DNA of 64,000 bases, taken from Oscillospiraceae bacterium. Lineage in GTDB: Bacteria > Bacillota > Clostridia > Oscillospirales > CAG-272. A model generated the notes under the pieces. The model made no database searches and was not told where the DNA came from. It saw nothing but the letters and a program-made list of their open reading frames with translations. How positions within the stretch are numbered: position 1 is the stretch's first letter; every line of letters starts with the position of its first letter. The stretch covers positions 19,710 through 83,709 of the forward strand of contig SVSB01000004.1 in assembly GCA_015064505.1 (NCBI GenBank), given 5' to 3'. Position numbers and translations under genes: made by a program. This document shows positions 53,645 to 62,588 of the stretch, in pieces.

Positions 53645-54314
53645 ATACGGCGCCGTAAGACTTACGAGCCCCTATGGCAAAAGAGAGCTTGAAGGTACGA
53701 GCGGCTTCCACGGAGGTATTGACCTCGTGGGGCTTGAGAGCCACAACGTTGTAAGCGTTACGGCGGGAACGGTGGCCGCAAGCACCGTGGTGACCGATAC
53801 GGCGGACCCCAACAGTATGTGGGGTGAGCATATAATAATTGCGGGCGATGACGGGAGAGTATATTTCTACTTTCATCTGGCAAGCAGGGCGGTGCAAAGA
53901 TTTGATCGCGTAAGCGAGGGGCAGGTTATCGGCGTAATGGGTAACACGGGTTATTCCTTTGGAGCACATCTGCATTTCGAGGTCAGAGAAAGCGACGCCG
54001 CCACTACGGTCAACGCCGCAGATATTCTTAACATACCAAATAAGGAGGGCGTATATATGCCGCAGGAAAAAAATGAGACGGATGGCGCAGAGTTTGCAAG
54101 AGCTTATTCCGAAATGGTCAACGCCGACACGGGGGACGTTTGCTCTCCGTGGGCGGAGGACTACGTGAAATGGGCAAAGGCCATGGGCTTGTTCATATCG
54201 GACGGTGACGGGAATTACCGTTGGGGTGCTCCCGTAACCAGAGAGGAGCTGTGCGCGATACTTTACCGTCTCGTAAGAACAACGGAGGACGGCCGCGGGG
54301 TCGTGAGGGAGTAA
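53628..54314 (+). CDS. M23 (LytM) endopeptidase with SLH-like C-terminus
   Basis: A 228-residue lysin. Zinc ligands His28 and Asp32 lie in GFHGGIDL, and His114/His116 in GAHLHFEV. After a linker, residues 165-220 (SPWAEDYVKWAKAMGLFIS, APVTREELCAILYRLVR) resemble an S-layer homology domain. The enzyme would cut peptidoglycan cross-links; the SLH-like part would bind secondary wall polymer. The ATG at 53628 follows GTGAGGTGC. No signal peptide, so it would depend on the holin. Confidence 0.88.
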   Translation: MILPFEYGAVRLTSPYGKRELEGTSGFHGGIDLVGLESHNVVSVTAGTVAASTVVTDTADPNSMWGEHIIIAGDDGRVYFYFHLASRAVQRFDRVSEGQVIGVMGNTGYSFGAHLHFEVRESDAATTVNAADILNIPNKEGVYMPQEKNETDGAEFARAYSEMVNADTGDVCSPWAEDYVKWAKAMGLFISDGDGNYRWGAPVTREELCAILYRLVRTTEDGRGVVRE

Positions 54315-54315
54315 T

Positions 54316-54630
54316 ATGGAAAACATGATAAACATATTGGCAGAGCTGACGGTGGGGATGGTATCTCTCGTCATTGCCTATTTTCTTATACCGTGGCTTA
54401 AGGAGAAAAGACTGATAGCCGTGGTACGCAAGGCGGTGGAGGCGGCGGAGAAGCTCTCGGAGCACGAGCCTATCAATAAGAAAGAGTACGTGAAGAGGAT
54501 ACTCTCCTCCATGGGCATAAGGCTCAGCGAGACGGTGGAAGCCATAATAGAGGGCTGCGTGCTGGAGCTTGATCTGCTTATCTCCAACGTAAGGGATCCG
54601 GAGATCACCGATGAAAAAGACTATATATAA
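54316..54630 (+). CDS. LLH-type phage holin
   Basis: A 104-residue protein with one N-terminal membrane helix (ILAELTVGMVSLVIAYFLIP) and a long amphipathic cytosolic part (VVRKAVEAAEKLSEHEPINK), the pattern of LLH-family holins. It lies 1 nt after the lysin gene. It would release the endolysin at lysis. Confidence 0.75.
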   Translation: MENMINILAELTVGMVSLVIAYFLIPWLKEKRLIAVVRKAVEAAEKLSEHEPINKKEYVKRILSSMGIRLSETVEAIIEGCVLELDLLISNVRDPEITDEKDYI

Positions 54631-54647
54631 TAAAGGAAGGAAAAACG

Positions 54648-55511
54648 ATGGCATACGATCCTTATAAGGCGGCAGAACAGATAGTGCGTAATAAGGGACG
54701 CTGGGGTACTGCAGTTGCCGAGGGGAAAAGCGGTGACGAATACCACAAGCGCGCAAGATATTATTACGACGAGCTGAGAAGCAACGGCTATTCGGGAATC
54801 GCCGACAAGCTGGAAAGCTCCGATTATCACGAGGCGCTTGCGTATCTTGACAGCCTTAAGCCGCAGGGCGGTGATTATAACGCAAGTAAAGAGCTTTCGG
54901 ATGCATCTGCAGACAGGGAATCTCTTGAAAAAAGAAGAACGGAGCTGCAGGATGCGCTCCGTGCGGGTTACGGCGAGCTGTACGGCGAGATGAAGAACGG
55001 CGTATCGAAATACGGGGAGGAGATCCTTGAGCGATACCGTAAGGCAGGAGAGGCGGCAACGGGGCATACCGTTGCAGAGGGGGCTGCGGCAAACGGCGGA
55101 AATATCGATAGCTACGCCGTCGCAAATGCACACCGCCAGATGAACGCATATCTTACTGCAGGCACCGAAGCGGCAGATGCGGCGGAGAATGAAAGAGCAT
55201 CAAGGCTTCTCGATATTCTTGGCGGTATCTATTCCTCGGGAAAGGGACTTGTGGAATCGGAAATGAGCGCTATAGAGTCAAAAGAGGATCTTGCCGCCAA
55301 TATTTACAGAGCGGAGCTTGACGATGCGGAGGCTAAAAGAAAAGAGGAGCTTCAGCTTCAGATCTCCCGCGAGGAACGGGATGGCGCCTGGGAGAAGATC
55401 ACCCCCGAGGACTTCTACGGCGACAGGTACGAGAAGTACCTTGATGCATTACGCAAGATATACCCATTGTATGAGGAAGAGATAAACGACCTCTTCCATT
55501 ATCTCGGGTAA
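54648..55511 (+). CDS. Unknown coiled-coil protein ending the module
   Basis: A 287-residue soluble, charged, mostly helical protein with heptad-rich segments (SADRESLEKRRTELQDALRA, AELDDAEAKRKEELQLQIS). No known domain is recognised. It comes after the holin, where phages often carry cargo or virion-internal proteins. GGAAGGAAAAACG precedes the ATG. Its last four codons overlap the first copy of a 34-nt direct repeat. An ejection protein is one possibility. Confidence 0.6.
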   Translation: MAYDPYKAAEQIVRNKGRWGTAVAEGKSGDEYHKRARYYYDELRSNGYSGIADKLESSDYHEALAYLDSLKPQGGDYNASKELSDASADRESLEKRRTELQDALRAGYGELYGEMKNGVSKYGEEILERYRKAGEAATGHTVAEGAAANGGNIDSYAVANAHRQMNAYLTAGTEAADAAENERASRLLDILGGIYSSGKGLVESEMSAIESKEDLAANIYRAELDDAEAKRKEELQLQISREERDGAWEKITPEDFYGDRYEKYLDALRKIYPLYEEEINDLFHYLG

Positions 55512-55536
55512 AAATCTCCTCACACTTCGTTACGGC
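55503..55536 (+). repeat. 34-nt direct repeat, copy 1
   Basis: Begins CTCGGGTAAAAATCTCCTCA and ends TCGTTACGGC; identical to the copy at 55624-55657. It spans the stop codon of the preceding gene. The 87 nt between the copies carry a small inverted repeat (CGTACGGAAGTACG) and T-runs. Confidence 0.9.
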
Positions 55537-55623
55537 AAAAAAAGCACCTCGACGTACGGAAGTACGCCTTCGGTTTGCTTTTTTCACCGAGCCTCGTTTG
55601 AGAAAATTTTTCCTCCGAGAACC

Positions 55624-55657
55624 CTCGGGTAAAAATCTCCTCACACTTCGTTACGGC
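55624..55657 (+). repeat. 34-nt direct repeat, copy 2
   Basis: The second exact copy, 121 nt downstream of the first. The pair may be the edges of a small repeat unit inserted behind the last module gene, or a duplicated recombination site. No other copy was seen in this window. Confidence 0.9.
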
Positions 55658-55672
55658 GTCATAATTTAACTG

Positions 55673-55712
55673 AAAAAGAACGCGCGGGTTTGAACCTTCG
55701 CGTTCTTTTTTT
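55673..55712 (+). terminator. Terminator ahead of the S10 operon
   Basis: 12-nt arms AAAAAGAACGCG/CGCGTTCTTTTT followed by further T. It closes the particle-module transcript and insulates the ribosomal operon. The 55712-55806 stretch between it and the promoter shows nothing else I can name. Confidence 0.88.
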
Positions 55713-55806
55713 GCGGGAAACGGTGTGTGCACAATGCACAAAAAACCGTGCTGAAATTCTCCGTTATTTCTATATGAATTATTTGTGATTATTTTTGGAA
55801 AAACTA

Positions 55807-55835
55807 TTGCAATGTAAAAATGTATCTGTTATAAT
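55807..55835 (+). promoter_or_regulatory. Promoter of the S10/spc ribosomal operon
   Basis: TTGCAA, 17-nt spacer and a consensus TATAAT (55830-55835). Transcription would start near 55842 and produce a leader of about 230 nt before rpsJ. Confidence 0.88.
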
Positions 55836-55841
55836 AGTTCC

Positions 55842-56070
55842 GCTTGATATGCGTAGAAGCGAAAGGTTGCCGCGAAAGCGGGTAATTTTCGTGGAGTATG
55901 TCCGTTGACCGGGCGACAGCAAGCAACCCGCAAAAGTCGCTTTCCCGGATTCTTCGCAGTCCACTATGCGAAGAATACCGTTTTTTGTTGAAAGCGAATG
56001 AAACACACGGAACGGTGTGCAAGCGGTTGATCGCCCAACTTTTTACCAAATAATATAAGGAGGCAAAGTC
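55842..56070 (+). ncRNA. Structured S10-operon leader with attenuator and candidate antiterminator
   Basis: The leader can form a domain with helices AAGCGA/TCGCTT (55857-55862 with 55937-55942) and GGTTGC/GCAACC (55865-55870 with 55923-55928). Behind it lies an intrinsic terminator: ATTCTTCGCA/TGCGAAGAAT (55949-55958 and 55967-55976), ACCG and six T. The 5' strand TGCGTAGAA (55850-55858) can pair with TTCTTCGCA (55950-55958, one mismatch), which would undo the terminator. I do not recognise a named ribosomal leader family. The rest (55987-56070) leads to an AAGGAGG ribosome site. Confidence 0.65.
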
Positions 56071-56382
56071 ATGGCAGTCAACCAGAAGATCAGAGTTCGT
56101 CTGAAGAGCTACGACCACAAGCTCATCGACGCCGCAGCTCAGAAGATCGTTGAGGTCGCAAAGAGAAACGGCGCAACTGTATCCGGTCCCGTACCGCTGC
56201 CCACGGAGAAGGAGATCACCACTATCCTTCGTGCGGTTCACAAGTACAAGGACAGCAGAGAGCAGTTCGAGCTCCGCACTCACAAGAGACTGATTGACAT
56301 CGTCAACCCCACAAGCAAGGTTGCAGACGCACTGTTTGCTATCGAGCTTCCCGCGGGCGTTGAGATGGAAATCAAGTCCTAA
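56071..56382 (+). CDS. rpsJ: Ribosomal protein S10
   Basis: A 103-residue 30S protein; also the NusE transcription antitermination partner. [39 protein letters not shown] and [13 protein letters not shown] are conserved. It opens the operon. Strong AAGGAGG site. The 97-nt gap to rplC contains a small hairpin (TGACCTTTTGGTCA). Confidence 0.98.
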   Translation: MAVNQKIRVRLKSYDHKLIDAAAQKIVEVAKRNGATVSGPVPLPTEKEITTILRAVHKYKDSREQFELRTHKRLIDIVNPTSKVADALFAIELPAGVEMEIKS

Positions 56383-56479
56383 GTCAAATCGCATTCATTG
56401 ACCTTTTGGTCAAGTTGGCGTACCGCTTGACGGAAATCCAAACGCCAACCAATAACCGAAAAGGAGGAAATAGGTTACA

Positions 56480-57112
56480 ATGAATAAGGCAATCATCGGC
56501 AAGAAACTCGGCATGACTCAGCTGTTCGGTGAGAACGGTGAAGTCATCCCCGTGACCGTCATCGAGGCAGGTCCCTGCTTCGTATCTCAGAAGAAGACGG
56601 TCGAGCGCGACGGTTATGCGGCAGTACAGCTCGCATACGAGGATGTTAAGGAGAAGCACATCAACCGTCCCGAGCTCACCCACCTCAAGAAGGCGGGCAT
56701 CACCCCCAAGAAGCATCTCAAAGAATTCAGACTTGCGGATGCGGACAAGTATGGCGTTGGCGATGTTATATCCATCGACACCTTCGCTTGTGGCGACAAG
56801 GTCGATATCACCGGTATAACAAAGGGACGCGGATACACCGGCGCAGTCAAGAGATGGGGACATCACATACTCAGAATGACCCACGGTACAGGTCCTATCC
56901 ACCGTCAGGTCGGCTCTATGGGTGCAAACTCCACTCCCTCCAGAGTATTTAAGAACAAGAAGATGGCAGGACAGTACGGTAACGAGCAGGTAACGATCCT
57001 CAACCTCGCAGTTGTTAAGATCGACGCTGAGAAGAATCTCATTGCCGTTAAGGGCGCGGTTCCCGGTGCCAAGGGCGGCATCGTGTTCATCCGTGACTCC
57101 GTTAAAGCGTAA
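56480..57112 (+). CDS. rplC: Ribosomal protein L3
   Basis: A 210-residue 50S protein, an early assembly protein near the peptidyl transferase centre. IIGKKLGMTQLF at the start and SMGANSTPSRVFKNKKMAGQ near the tip loop are diagnostic. AAAAGGAGGAAATAGG precedes the ATG. Confidence 0.98.
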   Translation: MNKAIIGKKLGMTQLFGENGEVIPVTVIEAGPCFVSQKKTVERDGYAAVQLAYEDVKEKHINRPELTHLKKAGITPKKHLKEFRLADADKYGVGDVISIDTFACGDKVDITGITKGRGYTGAVKRWGHHILRMTHGTGPIHRQVGSMGANSTPSRVFKNKKMAGQYGNEQVTILNLAVVKIDAEKNLIAVKGAVPGAKGGIVFIRDSVKA

Positions 57113-57129
57113 GGAAGGAGGATGTTAGA

Positions 57130-57753
57130 ATGCCAGTTGTAAAAGTTGTTGATATGACAGGTAAGGAAGTTCGTTCCCTCGAGCTTTCCGACAAGGTGTT
57201 CGGCGCCGAGGTTAAAGCGGCTGTCCTCCACACGGCTGTCAGAGCATTTCTTATGAATCAGAGACAGGGCACTCAGTCCACTCTTACCCGCACCGAGGTT
57301 TCCGGCGGCGGAAAGAAGCCCTGGAAGCAGAAGGGTTCCGGTCGTGCCCGTCAGGGTTCCACCAGATCTCCCCAGTGGACTCACGGCGGCGTGGCTCTCG
57401 GCCCGAAGCCCCGTGACTATCGCGTAACTCTCAACCGCAAGGTTCGTCGTACCGCTCTCTTCGGAGCACTTTCCTCCAAGGTAGCAGGTGGCGAGTTCGT
57501 TGTAGTTGACAGCATCGCAACCGAGAAGTTCAGCACCAAGACCATGGTTCAGATGCTTTCTGCCGTCGGTGCTGAGGGCAAGGCTCTCGTAGTTCTTGCA
57601 AACAACGATGAGAAGACCGTTAAGAGCTTCGCAAACATCCCCGGTGTTAAGACTGCACAGTTCAACACCATCAATGTTTACGATATTCTCAACTGCGGCA
57701 AGCTTGTAATTGCCGAGGATGCGGTAAAGAAGATTGAGGAGGTCTATGCGTGA
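57130..57753 (+). CDS. rplD: Ribosomal protein L4
   Basis: A 207-residue 50S protein lining the exit tunnel. The loop [20 protein letters not shown] is clear, as is the C-terminal fold. In Proteobacteria L4 represses its own S10 operon; whether that holds here is unknown. Its TGA shares a base with the rplW ATG. Confidence 0.98.
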   Translation: MPVVKVVDMTGKEVRSLELSDKVFGAEVKAAVLHTAVRAFLMNQRQGTQSTLTRTEVSGGGKKPWKQKGSGRARQGSTRSPQWTHGGVALGPKPRDYRVTLNRKVRRTALFGALSSKVAGGEFVVVDSIATEKFSTKTMVQMLSAVGAEGKALVVLANNDEKTVKSFANIPGVKTAQFNTINVYDILNCGKLVIAEDAVKKIEEVYA

Positions 57754-58046
57754 TGAAAGCTGTTCAGGATATTATCATCAAGCCGGTTATTACCGAAAAG
57801 AGCATGGCTACTCTCGACGCTAAGCGTTACACTTTCCGTGTACAGAGCAATGCAACCAAGTCTGAGATCGCTAAGGCTGTTGAAGAAATGTTCGATGTAG
57901 AGGTTGCTTCCGTCAACACCATCAACGTTAAGAAGAAGCCCAAGAGACTCGGTGTTCACGCAGGTTACACCTCCGCGTGGAAGAAAGCGATCGTCACTCT
58001 CAAGCCCTCGTCAAAGAGCATTGCTTTCTTTGACAGTATGAACTGA
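57753..58046 (+). CDS. rplW: Ribosomal protein L23
   Basis: A 97-residue 50S protein at the tunnel exit, docking site for trigger factor and [23 protein letters not shown] and [20 protein letters not shown] are typical. I prefer the ATG that overlaps the rplD stop over a GTG three bases earlier. Confidence 0.97.
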   Translation: MKAVQDIIIKPVITEKSMATLDAKRYTFRVQSNATKSEIAKAVEEMFDVEVASVNTINVKKKPKRLGVHAGYTSAWKKAIVTLKPSSKSIAFFDSMN

Positions 58047-58062
58047 GTGGGAGGAAGACAAA

Positions 58063-58890
58063 ATGGCAAGAAATTATAAGCCTACGACTCCCTCGAGAAG
58101 ACACATGAGTGCCCCCTCCTTTGCTGAGGTCACCAAGTTCACTCCCGAGAAGAGCCTTATTGAAATCAAGAAGAAGAACGCAGGACGTAACTCCTACGGA
58201 AGAATCACCGTTCGCCATAAGGGCGGTGGAAACAAGGTTAAGTACAGAATCGTTGATTTCAAGCGTGTTGACACCGCTGCCAACACCGTAATCGGCGTTG
58301 AGTACGATCCCAACCGTACCGCTTACATCGCGCTTCTCCAGAACGAGAACGGCGATAAGAGCTACATCATCGCTCCCACCGGTGTTTCCGACGGCGACGT
58401 GCTCTACAGCGGCGCTGACGCGGATATCAAGCCCGGCAACACTCTGCCCATCGCTAATATCCCCGTTGGTACTTTCATCCACAACATCGAGCTTTATCCC
58501 GGTAAGGGCGGCCAGCTCGTTCGTTCCGCCGGTGCTGCTGCGCAGCTCATGGCAAAGGAGAACGGCGTTGCTCAGGTTCGTCTTCCCTCCGGCGAGGTTC
58601 GCATCATCCGTCTTGACTGCAAGGCAACTATCGGTCAGGTAGGAAACATCGAGCACGATACCGTTAAGCTCGGTAAGGCAGGTAAGACCCGCCACAGAGG
58701 TATCCGTCCTACAGTTCGCGGTTCCGTAATGAACCCCTGCGATCACCCCCACGGTGGTGGTGAGGGCCGTTCCCCCATCGGTCGTCCTTCCCCTGTAACT
58801 CCTTGGGGCAAGCCCGCACTCGGATACAAGACCAGAAACAAGAAGGCGCGTACCAACAAGTTCATTGTTAAGCGTCGCAACGATAGGTAA
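58063..58890 (+). CDS. rplB: Ribosomal protein L2
   Basis: A 275-residue 50S protein needed for subunit joining and peptidyl transfer. [20 protein letters not shown] and the C-terminal [18 protein letters not shown], with the important histidine, are conserved. TGGGAGGAAGACAAA precedes the ATG. Confidence 0.98.
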   Translation: MARNYKPTTPSRRHMSAPSFAEVTKFTPEKSLIEIKKKNAGRNSYGRITVRHKGGGNKVKYRIVDFKRVDTAANTVIGVEYDPNRTAYIALLQNENGDKSYIIAPTGVSDGDVLYSGADADIKPGNTLPIANIPVGTFIHNIELYPGKGGQLVRSAGAAAQLMAKENGVAQVRLPSGEVRIIRLDCKATIGQVGNIEHDTVKLGKAGKTRHRGIRPTVRGSVMNPCDHPHGGGEGRSPIGRPSPVTPWGKPALGYKTRNKKARTNKFIVKRRNDR

Positions 58891-58907
58891 ACGGAGGAGA
58901 CGAAGAA

Positions 58908-59189
58908 ATGAGCAGAAGCTTGAAAAAAGCACCCTTTGTCGAGGAGAAGCTTTACTCCAGAGTTTGCGCTATGAACGAGAAGAACGAGAAGAAGGTTCTC
59001 AAGACCTGGTCCCGCGCTTCCGTAATCTACCCCGATTTCGTTGGTCACACTATCGCAGTGCATGACGGCAGAAAGCATTTCCCGGTTTACATCACCGAGG
59101 ATATGGTAGGTCACAGACTCGGAGAGTTCGCTCCCACACGTACGTTCAAAGGCCACGCCGGTTCGAAGACTTCGAACAACGGTAAATAA
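58908..59189 (+). CDS. rpsS: Ribosomal protein S19
   Basis: A 93-residue 30S head protein. [19 protein letters not shown] at the start and [18 protein letters not shown] near the end are diagnostic. Confidence 0.98.
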   Translation: MSRSLKKAPFVEEKLYSRVCAMNEKNEKKVLKTWSRASVIYPDFVGHTIAVHDGRKHFPVYITEDMVGHRLGEFAPTRTFKGHAGSKTSNNGK

Positions 59190-59234
59190 GCGGCGCGCCG
59201 CATCCCAAATCTATAACGGAGGCAAACCATAATA

Positions 59235-59570
59235 ATGGAAGCAAGAGCTTATCTTAAATATGCGAGAATATCTCCGCGCAAGGTAGGGATCGTGCTTGAC
59301 CTCATCAGAGGCAAGGACGTCGCAGAAGCAAGAGCAATACTCAAGAACACTCCCAAGAGCGCTTCTGAGTATCTTCTGAAGCTTCTCAACAGCGCGGTCG
59401 CAAATGCAGATCACAATTTCAGCATGGATGTTTCCAAGCTTTACGTAGCAGAGTGCTTCTGCTGCCCCGGCCCCATTCAGAAGAGAATCATGCCGAGAGC
59501 ACAGGGCAGAGCCTACAGAATCAACAAGAGAACCAGCCATGTTACCATTTCCGTTAAGGAAAGAGACTGA
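59235..59570 (+). CDS. rplV: Ribosomal protein L22
   Basis: A 111-residue 50S protein whose beta-hairpin lines the exit tunnel. ARAYLKYARISPRKVGIVLD and PRAQGRAYRINKRTSHVTI are typical. ACGGAGGCAAACC precedes the ATG. Confidence 0.98.
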   Translation: MEARAYLKYARISPRKVGIVLDLIRGKDVAEARAILKNTPKSASEYLLKLLNSAVANADHNFSMDVSKLYVAECFCCPGPIQKRIMPRAQGRAYRINKRTSHVTISVKERD

Positions 59571-59588
59571 GAAAGGAGGATACGTTAA

Positions 59589-60362
59589 ATGGGTCAGAAA
59601 GTTAATCCGCACGGATTGCGCGTTGGCGTGATCAAGGACTGGGATTCGAGATGGTTTGCTAAAGACGAGGTCTTCGGCGATACCCTTGTATCCGACTATA
59701 AGGTTAGAAAGTTCCTTAAGGAAAAGCACAAGGGCGCAGGCGTTCCCAAGATCGAGATCGAGCGCGATAACGTCAGAGTCCGTGTTATTATTCACTGCGC
59801 TAAGCCCGGTATCATCATCGGCCGCGGCGGTGCAGATATCGAAGCACTCAAGAAGACTCTTACCGAGATGCTCGGTAAGCCCGTAGTCGTTGATGTTGTG
59901 GAGGTTAAGTCCCCCGATCTCAACGCTCAGCTCGTAGCAGAGAGCATTGCTTCTCAGCTCGAGAACAGAACCAGCTTCCGCCGCGCTATGAAGCAGGCCA
60001 TCGGCCGTACCATGCGTCTTGGCGCACGCGGTATCAAGGTTTCTGTAAGCGGACGTCTTGGCGGTGCCGAGATCGCTCGTGCAGAGCACTATCACGAGGG
60101 AACCATCCCGATGCAGACTCTTCGTGCTGACATCGACTACGGTTTCTGGGAAGCAAATACCACCTACGGTAAGATCGGCGTTAAGTGCTGGATCTACAAG
60201 GGTGAGGTTCTTAATGAAGTAAACCGTCCCGACGGCAGCCGTCGTGACGACCGCCGTCCTCGCCGCAATTTTGACGGCAAGAGAGACGATCGCCGCGGTG
60301 AGCGCCGCGGAGACCGCAGAGACGGCAACTTCCGCAATAACAGACAGGGAGGTCAGAGATAA
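59589..60362 (+). CDS. rpsC: Ribosomal protein S3 with Arg/Asp-rich tail
   Basis: A 257-residue 30S head protein that binds mRNA at the entry channel. The KH motif [16 protein letters not shown] (about 75-90) and [20 protein letters not shown] are conserved. The last 45 residues, beyond the usual end, are a low-complexity tail rich in Arg, Asp, Asn and Gly ([20 protein letters not shown]). Tails of this kind occur in some Firmicutes and are probably disordered. Confidence 0.98.
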   Translation: MGQKVNPHGLRVGVIKDWDSRWFAKDEVFGDTLVSDYKVRKFLKEKHKGAGVPKIEIERDNVRVRVIIHCAKPGIIIGRGGADIEALKKTLTEMLGKPVVVDVVEVKSPDLNAQLVAESIASQLENRTSFRRAMKQAIGRTMRLGARGIKVSVSGRLGGAEIARAEHYHEGTIPMQTLRADIDYGFWEANTTYGKIGVKCWIYKGEVLNEVNRPDGSRRDDRRPRRNFDGKRDDRRGERRGDRRDGNFRNNRQGGQR

Positions 60363-60364
60363 CC

Positions 60365-60796
60365 ATGCTGATGCCTAAAAGAGTTAAATACAGACGTGTT
60401 CAGCGCGGCCGCCTCAAGGGTAAGGCAATGCGCGGCAACACCGTATCCAACGGCTCCTACGGCCTTATGGCTCTTGAACCCGCCTGGATAACCAGCAATC
60501 AGATCGAGGCAGCTCGTATTGCTATGACCCGTTACGTAAAGCGTGGCGGTCAGGTCTGGATCAAAATTTTCCCCGATAAGCCCATCACCGAGAAGCCCGC
60601 TGAGACCCGAATGGGTTCCGGTAAAGGTTCTCCCGAGTATTGGGTAGCCGTTGTTAAGCCGGGCAGAATCATGTTCGAGATGGACGGCATATCTGAGGAG
60701 CAAGCAAAAGAAGCAATGCGTCTTGCATCCCACAAGCTTCCTATCAAGTGCAAGTTTGTGACCAAGCAGGACACTGCCGTAGCCGAGGAGGAATAA
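60365..60796 (+). CDS. rplP: Ribosomal protein L16
   Basis: A 143-residue 50S protein that positions A-site t[22 protein letters not shown] and [20 protein letters not shown] are typical. It starts 2 nt after rpsC. Confidence 0.98.
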   Translation: MLMPKRVKYRRVQRGRLKGKAMRGNTVSNGSYGLMALEPAWITSNQIEAARIAMTRYVKRGGQVWIKIFPDKPITEKPAETRMGSGKGSPEYWVAVVKPGRIMFEMDGISEEQAKEAMRLASHKLPIKCKFVTKQDTAVAEEE

Positions 60797-60799
60797 GCC

Positions 60800-60988
60800 G
60801 TGAAAGCAACAGAACTCAGAGAACTTTCAACAGAGCAGCTTGAAGCAAAGCTCAAGGAACTCAAGAGCGAGCTGTTCACGCTTCGCTTCCAGCATGCAAT
60901 CAACCAGCTTGAGAATCCCCACAAGCTCGTAGACGTTAAGCGCGATATCGCTCGCGTTATGACCGTTATGAGCGAGAAAAATGTTTGA
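60800..60988 (+). CDS. rpmC: Ribosomal protein L29
   Basis: A 62-residue 50S protein near the tunnel exit. [20 protein letters not shown] and [11 protein letters not shown] are diagnostic. It uses a GTG start 3 nt after rplP, with GAGGAGGAATAAGC as ribosome site. Confidence 0.96.
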   Translation: MKATELRELSTEQLEAKLKELKSELFTLRFQHAINQLENPHKLVDVKRDIARVMTVMSEKNV

Positions 60989-61001
60989 GAGGTGAGATAT
61001 T

Positions 61002-61268
61002 ATGACCGAAACAACTGAACGCGCTCTGCGCAAGACAAGAGTAGGCGTGGTAGTTTCCGACAAGATGGACAAGACCATCGTCGTTGCTATCCGCGATAAT
61101 ATCAAGCACCCCAAGTACGGCAAGATCATCAAGCGCACCGTAAAGCTGCACGCTCATGATGAGAACAACGAGTGCGGTGTTGGCGATAAGGTAATGGTCA
61201 TGGAGACCCGCCGCCTTTCCGCTACCAAGCACTGGCGCCTCGTTTCCATCATTGAGAAGGCGAAGTAA
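61002..61268 (+). CDS. rpsQ: Ribosomal protein S17
   Basis: An 88-residue 30S OB-fold protein that binds 16S rRNA early. [20 protein letters not shown] and [20 protein letters not shown] are conserved. Confidence 0.98.
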   Translation: MTETTERALRKTRVGVVVSDKMDKTIVVAIRDNIKHPKYGKIIKRTVKLHAHDENNECGVGDKVMVMETRRLSATKHWRLVSIIEKAK

Positions 61269-61323
61269 GAAGCGAATACAGTAGGCAGGTCAAAGAATCT
61301 GCCGAATAAGGAGGAAACGCAAA

Positions 61324-61692
61324 GTGATACAGCAGCAAAGCTTAATGAAGGTCGCCGACAATACCGGCGCCAAAGAGCTGATGTGCATCCGTGTTCTCGG
61401 TGGTACCGGAAGACGTTATGCAAACATCGGTGATGTTGTTGTCTGTGCTGTTAAGAAGGCTGCTCCCGGTGGAGTAGTTAAGAAGGGCGACGTCGTAAAG
61501 GCGGTTATCGTCCGCAGCGTTAAGGGTCTTCGCCGTGCCGATGGCTCTTACATCAAGTTTGATGAGAACGCAGCAGTTATCATAAAGGATGACAACAACC
61601 CCAGAGGAACCAGAATTTTTGGGCCTGTGGCAAGAGAGCTTCGTGAGAAAGACTACATGAAGATCCTCTCCCTGGCACCTGAAGTACTTTAA
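61324..61692 (+). CDS. rplN: Ribosomal protein L14
   Basis: A 122-residue 50S interface protein. [20 protein letters not shown] and [19 protein letters not shown] are diagnostic. GTG start with AAGGAGGAAACGC ahead; the 55-nt gap from rpsQ shows nothing further. Confidence 0.97.
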   Translation: MIQQQSLMKVADNTGAKELMCIRVLGGTGRRYANIGDVVVCAVKKAAPGGVVKKGDVVKAVIVRSVKGLRRADGSYIKFDENAAVIIKDDNNPRGTRIFGPVARELREKDYMKILSLAPEVL

Positions 61693-61703
61693 GGAGGAAG
61701 ACG

Positions 61704-62018
61704 ATGAATAAGGTTCATGTTAAATCTGATGACAAAGTTATCGTCATCTCCGGAGACAGCAAGGGAACTATCGGCAAGGTAATTGCCGTATCTCCCAAAG
61801 AGGGTAAGGTTATCGTAGAGGGTGCCAACAAGGTAAAGAAGCACGTTAAGCCCCGCAGACAGGGCGAGACCGGCGGCATTACCGAGGTTGAGGGCGCTAT
61901 CTACGCTTGTAAGGTACAGCTCTACTGCGCAAAGTGCGGTAAGGGCGTTAGAGCAAAGCACGTTATGCAGGGCGACAAGAAGGTTCGCGTTTGCGCAAAG
62001 TGCGGCGCAGAGCTTTAA
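61704..62018 (+). CDS. rplX: Ribosomal protein L24 with zinc ribbon
   Basis: A 104-residue 50S assembly-initiator protein. KVHVKSDDKVIVISGDSKG at the N-terminus is the KOW motif. The C-terminus carries a four-cysteine ribbon (YCAKCGKG and VCAKCGAEL) that distinguishes this type from shorter L24 forms. Confidence 0.97.
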   Translation: MNKVHVKSDDKVIVISGDSKGTIGKVIAVSPKEGKVIVEGANKVKKHVKPRRQGETGGITEVEGAIYACKVQLYCAKCGKGVRAKHVMQGDKKVRVCAKCGAEL

Positions 62019-62034
62019 TGGAGGGTGCTGAATA

Positions 62035-62574
62035 ATGGCTAGATACAGAGACATTTATAACAACGACGTTGCACCCGCTCTTATGAAGAAGTTCGCTTAC
62101 AAGAGCCCGATGCAGATCCCGAAGCTTTCCAAGATCGTCGTTAACGTCGGTTGCGGAGATGCAAAAGATAACGCAAAGGTTATCGATAACGTGATCGACG
62201 AGATCACTCTTATCACCGGTCAGAAGCCCGTTGCAACCGTTGCAAAGAAGTCCGTTGCTAACTTCAAGATCCGTGAGGGCATGAAGGTTGGCGTTAAGGT
62301 AACTCTTCGCGGCGATCGTATGTACGAGTTCGTTGACCGTCTGTTCAACGTAGCTCTGCCCCGCGTTCGCGACTTCAAGGGTATCAATCCCGACGGTTTC
62401 GACGGCAGAGGTAACTACTCTCTCGGCCTCAAGGAGCAGCTCATGTTCCCCGAGATCGAGTACGACAAGGTAGACAAGATCCGCGGAATGGACATTGCGT
62501 TCGTTACCACGGCTAATACCGATGAAGAGGCAAGAGAGCTGCTCAAGCTTATGGGCGCTCCCTTTGCGAAGTAA
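62035..62574 (+). CDS. rplE: Ribosomal protein L5
   Basis: A 179-residue 50S protein that binds 5S rRNA and contacts P-site t[38 protein letters not shown] and [19 protein letters not shown] are typical. Confidence 0.98.
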   Translation: MARYRDIYNNDVAPALMKKFAYKSPMQIPKLSKIVVNVGCGDAKDNAKVIDNVIDEITLITGQKPVATVAKKSVANFKIREGMKVGVKVTLRGDRMYEFVDRLFNVALPRVRDFKGINPDGFDGRGNYSLGLKEQLMFPEIEYDKVDKIRGMDIAFVTTANTDEEARELLKLMGAPFAK

Positions 62575-62588
62575 GGGGGAAATAAGAA

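Larger units (their letters stand above)
42322..55511 (+). mobile_element. Viral particle module (prophage remnant or domesticated particle)
   Basis: Seventeen head-to-tail + strand genes run in late-gene order: terminase, portal, scaffold, capsid, connectors, tail/fibre, endolysin, holin, unknown. Many stops and starts overlap. Nothing in the module or its flanks looks like an integrase, recombinase, repressor, replication protein, tail tube, sheath or tape measure. The large portal and lack of long-tail genes fit a short-tailed (podovirus-like) particle. The GC content and codon use look like the host's, suggesting long residence. Confidence 0.8.

Noticed and set aside
55503-55657. 34-nt repeats as attL/attR of the prophage
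   Set aside because: Both copies lie on the same side of the module, 121 nt apart, and no copy was seen at the other edge, so they cannot flank it.
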